Part shown: in pieces, positions 1 to 9,848 of the stretch
Layout of the letters: each line of letters opens with the position of its first letter
Numbering within the stretch: the first letter of the stretch is position 1
Assembly: GCF_002688565.1 (NCBI RefSeq)
Contig: NZ_CP024012.1
Coordinates: forward strand, 1-64,000
Direction: 5' to 3'
DNA: 64,000 nucleotides
Source of the DNA: Acinetobacter sp. LoGeW2-3
GTDB taxonomy: Bacteria > Pseudomonadota > Gammaproteobacteria > Pseudomonadales > Moraxellaceae
Made by a program: the position numbers and the translations under genes
The notes under the pieces: generated by a model
What the model was told of the DNA's origin: nothing
Seen by the model: only the letters and a program-made list of their open reading frames with translations
Database searches by the model: none

Positions 1-24
1 AGAACCTAGCCTCGGCTGGGTTCT
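1..24. terminator. Hairpin, possible terminator at window edge
   Basis: Two 11-nt arms (AGAACCTAGCC and GGCTGGGTTCT, one G-T wobble) are separated by TC, and a short T-run follows near position 34. It could end a gene lying to the left of the window, which cannot be seen here. Confidence 0.5.
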
Positions 25-638
25 CTTCATCCTTTTTAATAAGGTAAAGAGGTTTTCTCTGAAACCGACATTCTGCCCTGCTATTGATTAAACAATATTT
101 TTATTAAATTTCAAAATTACACACTAGACTTGCAGTAGTTGAGACAACTTAACTTTTAAAAAACATAGATTCAAAATAAAGAACCTTTCTTACCGGTTAT
201 CCATTTTATGAGATAACTTTTTTAAAATCGATTGGCTCATGGAAAGAACTGAAGTATTTATTAAATTAATCTCTGTTGCAGATCGTGAAGGTTTTAAGGC
301 AGATCAACTTATTTTAAGCATCTTAATAAGCCAAAGAATCAAAAAAATACTAATTTCTAATCAATATTAGGCTTTATTGTGGGTTATCAATCCTTACAGA
401 TCAGAAATTATCCACAATTTCTGTGGATAAACTTGGGATAATTTTATCCGTCTGTGTACGCATATGCTCACATAAATCTCGGCCTTTGCGGCTAGGCGAT
501 CAGACTGTGATTCCCTATCATGGGGAAATAGAGAGCAGGAAGCTACATACAAGAATAACAATAGATAAGCACAAGGATTGTAAGGTACGACAGGAGTTAT
601 ACCGAGCGAACCAATATGAAAAAAACCTGGCAGGATGA
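25..638. other. Non-coding stretch with a DnaA-box pair
   Basis: No convincing gene. Open frames here lack ribosome binding sites and resemble nothing recognisable. The only clear structure is the inverted pair of DnaA boxes at 408-430, annotated separately. Confidence 0.5.
408..430. promoter_or_regulatory. Inverted pair of DnaA boxes
   Basis: TTATCCACA at 408-416 and its reverse complement TGTGGATAA at 422-430 are two perfect consensus DnaA boxes facing each other across 5 nt. DnaA boxes are common near plasmid and chromosomal origins. This pair is about 2.5 kb from the iterons and on the other side of parAB. Confidence 0.7.
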
Positions 639-685
639 AAAGCACCCTTCAAGTTAGACTCTTAGTCTAACTTGAAGGGTGCTTT
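639..685. repeat. 22-bp perfect inverted repeat with 3-nt centre
   Basis: The arms 639-660 and 664-685 are exact reverse complements around CTT. The right arm leads directly into an IS3-type OrfA start codon at 688. It may be a transposon end, an abutted pair of IS ends, or a hairpin terminator. Confidence 0.7.
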
Positions 686-687
686 CT

Positions 688-795
688 ATGGCTAAATATT
701 CTCAAGAATTTAGACTTGAAGTTGTTCAATTTTACTTAATGAATCTAGGTAGACAACGAGCAACAGCTAATCATTTTAACATAGCAATATACTGA
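688..795 (+). pseudogene. IS3-family OrfA N-terminal fragment
   Basis: The 35-codon frame begins MAKYSQEFRLEVVQFYL, which resembles the N-terminal helix-turn-helix of IS3-family OrfA proteins (normally about 90-170 residues). It stops at TGA 793-795 and nothing recognisable follows, so this is only the left edge of an element. The adjacent 22-bp inverted repeat is probably part of the same remnant. Family assignment rests on this short stretch alone. Confidence 0.5.
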
Positions 796-1003
796 TCATA
801 GTAAGGGAATTGGCGTAGATGTTAATTACTTAATTCTATTATGTAACAGTATTGGCAGAAACAGGATTTATAGATAGTTTTTCAGCTAGCCTTCATTTAT
901 CAAGATGAATTCTATAGCTACTCAAGTACTCTCATTAAAGATAATGAAATTCCTCATAATAGCTTTCAAAATATAGGTGTTTTTCAAGCTTCTGATAAAA
1001 AGG

Positions 1004-1022
1004 GTGTAGCAAGTTGCTACAC
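1004..1022. terminator. 19-bp palindrome at parB end (copy 1)
   Basis: GTGTAGCAAGTTGCTACAC is a perfect palindrome overlapping the parB stop codon. In the parB direction it is followed by a T-run (the A-run at 996-1001 on the plus strand), so it probably terminates parB. The identical 19-bp core recurs after repB at 4744-4762. Confidence 0.65.
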
Positions 1023-1841
1023 CTTTTCATTTTTCTGAACTAGCCCTTTTAAAAAATTTTCTAGCTGCAATAAACTAGCTTCATCAATTTGCGAAATATT
1101 CAGCGAAACTTTAAGTTGTTTATCACTGAGTTTTATATTTCCAGCAACTCTACCATTATATTCAATCTTGCGAATTACAGATGTTGTTGTCAGTTTTTCA
1201 GAACCTTCACTAAGCAATTTCTCAGCATATATAGCAGCTTTAGTCTGCTCCAGCTTTTTATCTTTAACTTTATCCCAAGCTTTAAGTAATACTGTTTCAG
1301 CTTCAGAAAGTTGCTGCAGATGGTCTGACAAAAACTTTTTAAATGCAGTTGCAGCAGTACGTCCAAGTAAGTTTGGATCTACTTCAAGATCATTTAAAAT
1401 TGTTTTAGGTAGTTTTTCATAAGATAGATATTTATACATATCCTCTCGGTTTAAACCAAGAGATTTAGCTAAGCGCTGTTTATTTTTCTTTAAATTCTCG
1501 TCTAAAGCATTCAACCCTACAAAAACTTCATAATCTGTCAGATCCTGACGTTTTAAATTTTCTGCTAAAGTCAGCAATGATGCTTCTTCATCGTTCGCAT
1601 CAATAATGATTGCTTCGATTACAGTTTTACCAAGCTGTTGATGCGCACGTAAACGGCGTTCGCCTGCGATCAGTTCATATTTTAGATTATCCAGCTTACG
1701 AACTGTAATCGGCTGTAAAAAGCCAACTTCTTCAATAGAATTTGCTAGTTCTGTTAGCTCTAGCTCGTCAAATATTTTTCGAGGCTGATTTGGGCTTTTA
1801 CTGATATCCTCAATTGGGACATTACGCCGAAATTCTTTCAA
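1017..1841 (-). CDS. parB: ParB-family partition protein
   Basis: Plasmid partition protein that binds parS sites and works with the ParA ATPase. The N-terminal ParB/Spo0J nuclease-like domain is clear: a PNQPRK motif near residue 18, GFLQPITVR, then the hallmark ELIAGERRLRAHQQLG near residues 56-71, followed by a helix-turn-helix region (RLAKSLGLNREDMYKYLSYEKLP). The open frame gives 274 residues. A better start lies upstream at 1926, where ATG is followed by MASTKELLAQ in another frame and joins this frame if one A is removed from an A-run near 1895. The gene therefore probably spans 1017-1926 with a one-base frameshift. It lies 14 bp downstream of parA in the same operon. Confidence 0.88.
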   Translation of the reverse strand: MKEFRRNVPIEDISKSPNQPRKIFDELELTELANSIEEVGFLQPITVRKLDNLKYELIAGERRLRAHQQLGKTVIEAIIIDANDEEASLLTLAENLKRQDLTDYEVFVGLNALDENLKKNKQRLAKSLGLNREDMYKYLSYEKLPKTILNDLEVDPNLLGRTAATAFKKFLSDHLQQLSEAETVLLKAWDKVKDKKLEQTKAAIYAEKLLSEGSEKLTTTSVIRKIEYNGRVAGNIKLSDKQLKVSLNISQIDEASLLQLENFLKGLVQKNEKV

Positions 1842-1940
1842 CTCTTTGATGTTGTCTTTTTGAGCTTGTTGATGTTTCTGTGTATTTGTTTCAATTTTGA
1901 GCTAAAAGCTCTTTGGTGCTCGCCATAATATTCTCAAATT

Positions 1941-2711
1941 TTATACTTTAGCCACTATTTCAGCTGCTAGGCTTTCAAATGCCTTACGTACTTTTGAACC
2001 TTTTTCTACTTTTAACAGAGACTGTTGTAAAATTGCTGCTTGATTAACTTTGGTACTTTGAGGAATAGTAGTTTTCTAAAATTTTACCAACTTGTTTAAG
2101 TGCTTCATCACGAATCAATTTACACACATTCTGACGTTCATCATGCTTGATTAACAAGGCACCTAAAAGTTTGAGATCAGCATTAATACGTTTAATCTTT
2201 TCCATATGATTTAAAAGATCCGTTACCCGTAAAGACCATATTGTGAACCTGATTCAATTGGAATAATTACATGTGTAGAAGATGCTAGAGCATTACTAGT
2301 CAACAATTTCAGACTTGGTGGACAATCAATCAAGATAAAATCATATAGATCTTTAAGTAATTCTAGTTTAATTGTAAGTTCTTCAGATGGGCGTGGTGCT
2401 TCTTCTTTCAGTTGATCTTCAGTTTTTCCTAAATTTAATGATCCATAAATCAATGATACATTTTCAAAATTAGTTTCTTCTTGTAAGGCATCTGCTAATA
2501 AAGAAATATCACCTACAAGTAATTCTGCTGTTGTGACAGCAACTTCACTAGGATGTTGAACTCCAATGTGCAAACTTGCATTTGCTTGTGGATCTAAATC
2601 AATAACTAGAACTTTATTACCCAGATTTGCAAGTTCTGATGCCAAGTGAACAACTGTTGTTTTACCACATCCGCCTTTGTGATTGGCAACAGCAATAATT
2701 TTTGCAGACAT
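1941..2711 (-). pseudogene. parA: ParA partition ATPase, frameshifted
   Basis: Walker-type ATPase that drives plasmid segregation with ParB. The first 162 residues (2711-2223) are intact, with a deviant Walker A KGGCGKTT at residues 12-19, VIDLDPQANAS and the Walker B-like FILIDCPPSL. The frame then stops after ESGSQYGLYG. Shifting frame near 2228 continues VTDLLNHMEKIKRINADL and on to VGKIL. A second shift near 2076 continues TTIPQSTKVNQAAIL and ends at TAA 1941-1943, giving about 256 residues, the normal length. Both shifts fall at short homopolymers, so sequencing error is as likely as real inactivation. It is first in the parA-parB operon. Confidence 0.85.
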
Positions 2712-2848
2712 ACGTGTCAGATGCTTCCGTATTTGATTGTTAGTTAATATAAATAACTTTCACTAAACTTACTATAGTTTTTAAATTTATAAACCCTGTT
2801 TGTTCAGATGTAAAACAACTTAAAAAATAAATTTTACCTAAGCTAGCT

Positions 2849-2894
2849 TAATTAATAATTAGTATAATTAGTTATTTAGCTAATTAATAATTAG
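2849..2894. repeat. AT-rich direct repeat upstream of parA
   Basis: TAATTAATAATTAG occurs twice, about 31 bp apart, between parA and the iterons, inside a very AT-rich tract. It may be a partition (centromere) site, an autoregulatory operator for ParA, or a DNA unwinding element of the origin. The function is inferred from position only. Confidence 0.45.
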
Positions 2895-2938
2895 AGCCGA
2901 TTTTTCAATATAAAAAAACAATGCCTTATGGTTTTTAA

Positions 2939-3088
2939 AGTGGAAGGTTTGTCACTGAAAGGTGGAAGGTTTGTCACTGAAAGGTGGAAGGTTTATCATT
3001 GAAAAGTGTAATGATTGTCACTGAAAGGTGGAAGGTTTGTCACTGAAAGTGAAAGGCTTGTCACTATGGTGGAAGGCTTGTCATCAAT
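2939..3088 (+). repeat. Iteron array (plasmid origin)
   Basis: Five contiguous 22-bp units run at 2939-2960, 2961-2982, 2983-3004, 3005-3026 and 3027-3048 (core GTGGAAGGTTTGTCACTGAA; the fourth is the most diverged). Shortened copies follow at 3049-3067 and 3069-3088. The 22-bp period, two helical turns, is typical of RepB/RepA-type iterons bound by the initiator encoded about 500 bp downstream. Confidence 0.92.
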
Positions 3089-3566
3089 TATTTGAAATAG
3101 TCAAAATAATCAAATTAAATAATTTTAAAACAATAGCTTAACTTGTTGATAAAGATGTTTTAAATAGCTTTAATAGTGGAGTGTCTGTCACGCAGACCTC
3201 TTTTATTGTGGATAACTTTATTTTTAAAGATATTTTCTGATGATTATGTATTCAGTTGATTCTTTAATCATATATCAAAGGTGGAAGCCTTGTCATATCT
3301 AAGTTTCAATTTCATCCAACTTCATTTAAACCTAAAAAATAATGAGTAAAAATACATCTATCTGGCAATTTTTTCTCATATAAGGTGGAAGGTCTGTCAC
3401 TTATTGGTGGAATAAAATATAAAAATTCCACTTTTAGATGCTAATCCACGTACAATTGCCCTTTTTTGATGACAAGCTTTCCACTTTTGCACTCTTATGG
3501 TGAAATTGTTGAAAATTTTTCCACTTTTGTTTATAAACGAATAGTCGAATTACAAATATTACGGTT
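3089..3566. other. Origin region between iterons and repB
   Basis: No gene. It holds a DnaA box on the minus strand (3207-3215), scattered iteron-like copies (about 3174-3191, 3280-3297, 3382-3401) and inverted copies just ahead of repB (about 3467-3491 and 3515-3530, with TTTCCACTTTTG). The inverted copies overlap the expected repB promoter, as expected for autorepression of an initiator gene. Confidence 0.7.
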
Positions 3567-4737
3567 ATGACAGAAGCTAATCCGCTGCAAGAAGAATCTA
3601 ATTATGTACCTTACTGTATTGGCAACATTCGCCATAATGGAGTTGTTAGTACCAGCAATCGATTGATTCGTCCAATTGAGTTGTCGGCAAACGAATATAA
3701 AGCACTGTTGTATGCTATGGCGGTGGCAAATTATGGGAAAAGAATAGTGCAGATCGTGAGATAACTGAACAAACTTATATTTATTTATATAAGGATGATT
3801 TGGCTGATTTGCTTGGGCTTAGTAAACGTAATTCGATTAATGTTGCAATCGATCGTATTTATAAAGAACTTTCATCTCGAGTAGCTCACTTCATTATTGA
3901 AGAACCGGCTGATGACAGAAAGAAAAAAACTAAAAAGGTTCACTCTGTTGTTCCTATTATCCGTGAGTTGAGATGGGAAGATGATTCTAAAAATGCAATT
4001 CAAATCCGTTTACCAGTGAAGTTTTGCCCTATTTTACTCAGCTTGCGGGTGGAAATTTTACGACCTATCAGCTCAAGCACCTATTTGCATTAGATTCAGT
4101 CGCAAGTATGAGTCTGTATACTTATTTTGTTAAAAATGAATTTAAGTATAGTCAACAAAAGAACTATGAAATACCACTTCTGCTTGAAAATCTTAAAGCT
4201 TTAATTGATATTAATGAAACCAAATACGATCGTTGGGTAGATTTCAGACGCTACGTGCTGGATAAGATCGTGGCTGAGATTAATGAAAATACAGATCTGC
4301 AGTTAGAATATGAAACAATTAAGAAAGGTCGTCCAATTATTGGAGTAAATTTCAAACTGCAACGTCGTATAGCAGAAAAAAGCCATACTGATGCCGCACC
4401 GGTTGAGAAAATTTATCTGGATGTACCATTTGAAGATAATGCTCTGGTAAAAGAACTGGGTGCAAAATTTGATACGAATGTACGTTCCTGGTACATTTAT
4501 AGTGATGATGATAAATACAACCAGTTTAAGAAATGGTTTAAAAAATCAGGTTGTCTGACTGATTCTCAGGCAAATATTGTTATTAATGACACCTTATTCC
4601 AGATGGACTTCGCTGAAATCGGAATAAGTCTGAATGATTTCAAACGAAATATGAAACATAAACTAAAGAACAACCCTGAATTTGTTGAAAGCATTCGTGA
4701 ACGTCTGAATGAGCTTTTTGGTAAAGAAGTGATTTAG
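3567..4737 (+). pseudogene. repB: RepB-family replication initiator, frameshifted
   Basis: Initiator of the Rep_3/RepB type common on Acinetobacter plasmids, which binds iterons to start replication. Three reading-frame pieces join to about 390 residues. Piece one is 3567 to about 3740 (IRPIELSANEYKALLYAMA). Piece two runs about 3744-4020 (NSADREITEQTYIYLYKDDLADLLGL, then KELSSRVAHFI). Piece three runs about 4024-4737 (PYFTQLAGGNFTTYQLKHLFAL, which contains the winged-helix region, through the KEVI end). The breaks fall at GGGAAAAG and TTTTG and are each repaired by one extra base in the run. A plasmid needs this protein, so either the sequence has errors here or replication depends on something else. 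Confidence 0.85.
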
Positions 4738-4743
4738 GAAAAA

Positions 4744-4762
4744 GTGTAGCAAGTTGCTACAC
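4744..4762. terminator. 19-bp palindrome at repB end (copy 2)
   Basis: Identical to the palindrome at 1004-1022. The flanking base pairs differ but still pair (A..T here, G..C there), extending the stem. It lies 6 bp after the repB stop. It lacks a strong T-run, so termination here is uncertain. Confidence 0.55.
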
Positions 4763-5305
4763 TTAGGAATATATAGTTATCCCTGCTTTTTGGGATTCAT
4801 AAGAATGCTTGTAGCACAATAAGCTAAATTATCAATGAATTAATTCTTATGATTAACAGAATTCTGTTTGCTTACCAGCATCAGAGAAGATTAAGAACAG
4901 ATACCTGTAAAACCATATAAAATCCGAGTGTTTTCATTCCAATAATATTATTGTATAGATGGGTAACGGTGTAGCATAACTAGATGCTGTTACATTTAGA
5001 ATAATGCCAAAATACATTAGTAAGCAAAACTATTTGCTTTATAACCTCCTATATTCAAATCAAGTAAATTAATCCCTTAGTCATGACCAAAATTCACATA
5101 GCAGCCATCCTACTTTTAATTTTTTTAGCCTAAGCATAAGTGAGTATAGTGATTTAGCTTTAATTTTCAGAGTTAATTCTATTGGATAGTAATCATAGTG
5201 CCTGATTCCTGTATGTTCTACCTAGATGAGTTTTCTGAAATTTAATTAATAAGATTCTTTATACTTATCAATGTATGTAATTGATTGGTAATAGGTAGAA
5301 AAGGG
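4763..5305. other. Non-coding stretch before the ETF-QO remnant
   Basis: About 540 bp of AT-rich sequence with no recognisable gene, repeat or strong hairpin. It presumably contains the promoter of the downstream ETF-QO gene. Confidence 0.4.
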
Positions 5306-7015
5306 ATGTTTCCAGAATCAGAAATTGATAGAGAGTCAATGGAATTTGACGTAGTCATCGTAGGCGCAGGCCCTGCGGGTCTTTCTGCTGCGATCAAAAT
5401 CCGTCAGCTTGCAATTGAAAACAACCTGAATGATCTGTCCGTTTGTGTCGTGGAAAAAGGTCCGAAGTCGTGCTCATATTCTTTCTGGTGCTGTACTTGA
5501 ACCGCGTGCAATCAATGAACTGTTCCCGAACTGGAAAGAAGAAGGAGCGCCTTTAAATGTCCCAGTCACTGAAGATAAAACCTTCTTCCTTTTATCTGAG
5601 ACTACCTCTAAAGAAGCACCGCATTGGATGGTGCCGAAAACCATGCATAACGATGGCAACTACGTGATCTCACTCGGTAACGTGGTACGCTGGTTAGGTC
5701 AAAAAGCAGAAGAACTGGAAGTATCCATCTTCCCAGGCTTTGCCGCTGCTGAAATCCTGTACCATGAAGATGGTTCAGTAAAAGGCATCCAAACCGGTGA
5801 CATGGGCATAGGTAAAGATGGTGAACCAACACATAACTTTACCCCAGGTTACGAGCTTCATGCCAAATACACCATCTTTGCTGAAGGCTGCCGCGGTCAC
5901 TTAGGTAAACGCCTGATCCAGAAATTCAATCTGGATAAAGATGCTGATCCGCAGCATTACGGTATCGGGATTAAAGAACTGTGGGAAATCGATCCTGCAA
6001 GCATAAACCAGGCCTGGTGATGCACGGTGCCGGCTGGCCATTGTCTGAAACCGGTTCTTCAGGTGGCTGGTGGTTATACCACGCGGAAAACAACCAGGTC
6101 ACTCTGGGCATGATGTGGACCTTTCTTACGAAAATCCGCACATGTATCCATTCATGGAAATGCAGCGCTGGAAAACTCATCCACTGATCAAACAGTATCT
6201 GGAAGGTGGTAAGCGTATTTCTTATGGCGCACGTGCTGCGTGAAAGGTGGCTTTAACTCTCTGCCGAAATTCACCCTCCAGGCGGTTGCTTAATTGGTGA
6301 TGAGGCCGGCTTCCTGAACTTTGCCAAAATTAAAGGTTCACACACAGCCATGAAATCAGGCATGCTGTGTGGTGAAGCGGTGTTTGAAGCGATTGCTGCC
6401 GGTGTCGAAAAAGGGGTGACCTTGCGATTGCCCGTGTCACGGAGGTGAAGACCTGTTCGAAAAAGAACTGACAGCTTACACGGACAAGTTCAACAACAGC
6501 TGGCTGAAAGAAGAGCTATATAGTGCACGTAACTTTGGCCCGCAATGCACAAGTTCGGTCAATGGATGGGTGGTGCATTTAACTTCATCGACCAGAACGT
6601 ATTTAAGTTCCATTTACATTACATGATCTGGTGCCAGATTTTAAAACTCTGAAAACTGTTGATGCCGTGAACTTCAAACCTAACTATCCAAAACCGGATG
6701 GCAAGCTAACATTTGATCGTTTGTCTTCAGTATTCGTATCGAATACTGTGCATGAAGAAACCAGCCTGCTCACCTGAAGCTGACGGATGCGTCAATTCCA
6801 GTGAACGTGAACCTGCCAAAATGGGATGAGCCAGCGCAACGCTACTGCCCGGCGGGTGTATATGAAATTATGGAAAATGATGATGGTTCTAGCGCTTCCA
6901 GATCAATGCAGCGAACTGTGTGCACTGCAAGACCTGTGACATCAAAGATCCATCTCAGAACATCACCTGGGTGGTACCGGAAGGTGCTGGTGGTCCGAAT
7001 TATCCTAACATGTAA
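5306..7015 (+). pseudogene. Electron-transfer flavoprotein-ubiquinone oxidoreductase, frameshifted
   Basis: ETF-QO passes electrons from acyl-CoA dehydrogenases, via ETF, to the ubiquinone pool. The start ATG 5306 precedes the FAD-binding motif VVIVGAGPAGLSAA. The C-terminal [4Fe-4S] segment is visible in a shifted frame ([15 protein letters not shown] near 6910-6960) and the gene ends GGPNYPNM at 7015, about 570 residues in all. At least eight one-base frameshifts interrupt it (for example near 5468, 6000, 6112, 6238, 6275, 6415 and 6440). Most restore by adding a base to a run of G, C or A. It would suit the two acyl-CoA dehydrogenases downstream. A working copy is expected elsewhere in the genome. 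Confidence 0.9.
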
Positions 7016-7100
7016 TGTTAGGATAATTCTTGCGAAGCAGTGCCTCTCATATCCAAATATGTAATTTGGATAGTTCTTGCGAGGTGTTGTCTCTCATACC
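7001..7100. repeat. Two tandem hairpin-containing repeats after ETF-QO
   Basis: Two diverged units of about 50 bp (7001-7050 and 7051-7100) each contain a small palindrome around ATGTAAT or ATGTAATTT followed by a shared stretch (TTCTTGCGA..., then GTCTCTCAT or GCCTCTCAT). The first overlaps the ETF-QO stop codon. Function unknown. Confidence 0.5.
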
Positions 7101-7147
7101 CACACATGTAGACGGTTAGTAATAACTCTTCATTTGTTTTTTTAGGT

Positions 7148-7177
7148 AAAGCAGTCTCTTCGGAGGCTGCTTTTTTT
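7148..7177 (+). terminator. Rho-independent terminator
   Basis: AAAGCAGTCTC, a TTCG loop and GAGGCTGC followed by seven T residues. It closes the ETF-QO transcription unit. Confidence 0.85.
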
Positions 7178-7352
7178 ATAATCATACTATTATGAGTTTT
7201 ATGCAATTAACCTTATACAGAAAAAATGTAAGCTGTGGAACACAAGTCGTAGACATGTTTATGAACAGTTCATACGACTTATTGATAAGCCAGTTACTTC
7301 GGACGAAGAATATTTATTGAATATACTGTGCTTCTTTTGACAGGAGGTTGAT

Positions 7353-8229
7353 ATGCGCGATATTCCACCATTAAATGCCCTACGTACTTTTGAATGTGTA
7401 GCCGACATAAAAGTTTTACCAAGGCTGCTGATGAGTTATATGTGAGTCAATCTGCTGTGAGTCGCCAAATCACACTTATAGAAGAATATCTCGGCATTGA
7501 ATTCTTTAAACGTGAACGTTCTGGAATTAGCCTGACTGAAGCAGGTGAAAATATTTATGCGGAAATTGGCCCTGCATTTAATAAAATTGCTATTGCCACT
7601 CGTGGCATGAGTTCGTACCGAAAAAACAATGACATAGCTTTACGCGTATATTCAACATTTGCAGCTAAATGGCTAGTGCGAAGATTGCAAAAACTACATG
7701 CTGAAAACCCTAAACTACGCGTCAATATCAAAACCGCTGTTGCTCCTGTAGATTTTGCAACAGAGCATGTTGATGCATCCATTCAGTTTGGTGATGGCAA
7801 TTGGCCTGATGTTGATAGCTATTTTTTATGTAGTGATGAGCTTAGACCCGTATGTAGCCCATCTCTAATTAGCCATTTAACACGCCCACCAGCTCCACAA
7901 GATGTAAATAAATATAAGCTTATACATTCTAACTATAGAAAATTAGATTGGACCGATTGGTTAGCGGCTCAAAATATCGAAAGCTCAGAAACAGATCAAT
8001 TTATACTCCCAAACTCGCTTTTAGCCTACCAGGCAGCCCTTGATGGAATTGGGATCGCAATGGCACAGACCAAGTTAGTGGAACAGGAAATTGATAATGG
8101 CAGTTTGGTCTATTTCTCTGACTATATACTTCAGCGTGATTTGGGCTATTACTTGTCGTACCACAAAATTCACCAAAATTAGAAAAGATTATTGAACTAC
8201 GTGATTGGTTAATCGAAGAACTTAATTAA
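7353..8229 (+). pseudogene. LysR-family regulator (GcvA-like), frameshifted
   Basis: Transcription regulator with an N-terminal winged helix ([16 protein letters not shown], then [13 protein letters not shown] and [17 protein letters not shown]) and a substrate-binding effector domain. The start ATG 7353 follows an AGGAGG-type site. One base is missing near 7400, and a second shift near 8150 is needed to reach the natural end [18 protein letters not shown], terminating at 8229 (about 292 residues, usual length). It is immediately upstream of, and co-directional with, the MmgE/PrpD gene and the acyl-CoA dehydrogenase block, which it could regulate. Confidence 0.85.
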
Positions 8230-8246
8230 AAGGATGTAAAAGATAT

Positions 8247-9596
8247 ATGACTACGCTCATTCAAAAATATGCCGAATATGCTGCATTGGAAGCTCAACGA
8301 GACTTAATCTTGAAACACTTCATCATGCGAAACGTGTTGTGCTTGATTGGTTTTCTGCTTTATACCCAGGATTCGTATCTGAAGTTGGGAAAAACATAGT
8401 TGCAACCTTTGAGGAAGAGTTTGGAAATGGTAAAAGCCGCATACCAAGTCTAAATCAAATGCTTTCTCATCTACAGCAGCATGGGTTTTAGGAACTGCTT
8501 CACATGCTGTAGAGTTTGATGATATTTTTCGCGATGCTGTATATCATCCGGGGGTACCAGTCATTAGTGCCGCCTTATCAGTTGCGGATGAATATCAGCG
8601 TTCTGGTTTAGAATTTTTAAAAGCAGTTGTAGTAGGGTATGAGGTTTCAACACGTCTAGGGGCGGCTGTACAACCTTCACATTATACTTACTTTCATACG
8701 ACTGGAACTGTTGGTGCAATTGGTAGTGCCGCTGCTGCAGCCTTCTTAATTGATCCGCATAATAAGGATATTTTTGCACATGCAGTTGCAACAGCAACAA
8801 CTTTTGCATCAGGTTTACAGCAAGCATTTCGTTCAGATGCAATGACCAAAGCTTTGCATGGTGGGCATGCTGCATCAATCGGTGTTACTGCAGCGAAAGC
8901 GGCTGCTAAAGGAGTCACTGGTGCATTAGATATTTTAGAAGGTGAAGTCGGTTTTGGGGCTGCATTATCAAAAGATCCAAAATGGGAAAAGCGACTCTAA
9001 ATTTAGGCACAGATTATAATGTCTGTAAGATGACCCAAAAAAATCATGGTTGTTGTGGTCATACTTTCGCTGCCATTGATGGTGCTTTAGAAATTCGTAC
9101 TCAAATTCTTAATCAGAACCTGAAGATTGAGGATGTTGAGAACATTACAGTGCGTACATACCAAACGGCACTTAATGTAACAGGGAATTTTGATCCTGAA
9201 TCAGCATTCCAATGTCGCTTCAGCTTACCTTATGTAGTCTCACATGGCTTTTTACACGGTAGTGTTCGTTTAAATGCTTTTACAGATGAACAAATGGCAT
9301 CACCAGAAACACGCGAGTTAATGAAGAAACTTATCTTAGAAAGTGATGATGAATTAACTTCTAAGTTCCCAAATCAACGTGCGGCAAAAGTTAAAATTAC
9401 GCTAAAAGATGGTCAAACATTTGAACACTTCTCCCCATGTCGAAAAGGTGATCCTGAAGCACCATTAACAGATGAAGATTTAGATCATAAATTCTTTGAA
9501 TTAGTTGAGGGAGTTATAACAACATCTCAAGCCAAAGTATTAAGAGATCAAATCTGGAATCTTGAAAATATAAGTGTTGCTGACTTAACTTTATAA
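8247..9596 (+). pseudogene. MmgE/PrpD-family protein, frameshifted
   Basis: The family includes 2-methylcitrate dehydratase, cis-aconitate decarboxylase and iminodisuccinate epimerase. The start is ATG 8247 after AAAAGGATG. The conserved ASHAVEFDDIFRDAVYHPG, GYEVSTRLGAA and LHGGHAASIGVTAA segments are visible, and the intact C-terminal piece (8982-9596) has HGCCGHTFAAIDGAL. The pieces need frame changes near 8308 (A-run), 8450-8490 and 8986 (A-run), giving about 450 residues, the normal family length. The specific substrate cannot be told. Its place next to acyl-CoA dehydrogenases suggests it prepares or isomerises an organic acid for the downstream pathway. Confidence 0.85.
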
Positions 9597-9617
9597 ATCA
9601 TTATAGTTAAACAATTT

Positions 9618-9653
9618 AAAGCAGCTAGTTGAATTTACTAGCTGCTTTTTTTA
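9618..9653 (+). terminator. Rho-independent terminator
   Basis: AAAGCAGCTAGT and ACTAGCTGC arms around a 7-nt loop, followed by seven T residues, directly after the MmgE/PrpD gene. Confidence 0.9.
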
Positions 9654-9750
9654 TTAATACTTTAGTCTTAATAGTGAAATATAAGTGATTGATAATTATT
9701 ATATTAAATTTTAAAAAACTTATTTCTATAGTTAAATGCACCAGTTTTAA

Positions 9751-9773
9751 AAATAAGTCATGCCATGATGATT
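9751..9773. promoter_or_regulatory. Shared upstream element, copy 1
   Basis: A 23-bp block (AAATAAGTCAT ... TGATGATT) about 75 bp before acyl-CoA dehydrogenase 1 recurs at 12429-12451, at a similar distance before its duplicate. Here its core is a palindrome, TCATGCCATGA. It may be a regulator operator, or only sequence retained from the gene duplication. Confidence 0.5.
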
Positions 9774-9848
9774 AATTAGAAAACATGATTTAAATATATC
9801 CAATATTCTAACTCCACAGGGTTAATTAATAGACTTAGAGTTAGACAT

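Noticed and set aside
423..638. 71-codon plus-strand frame before the inverted repeat
   Set aside because: No ribosome site, no family resemblance, and it starts inside the DnaA-box pair.
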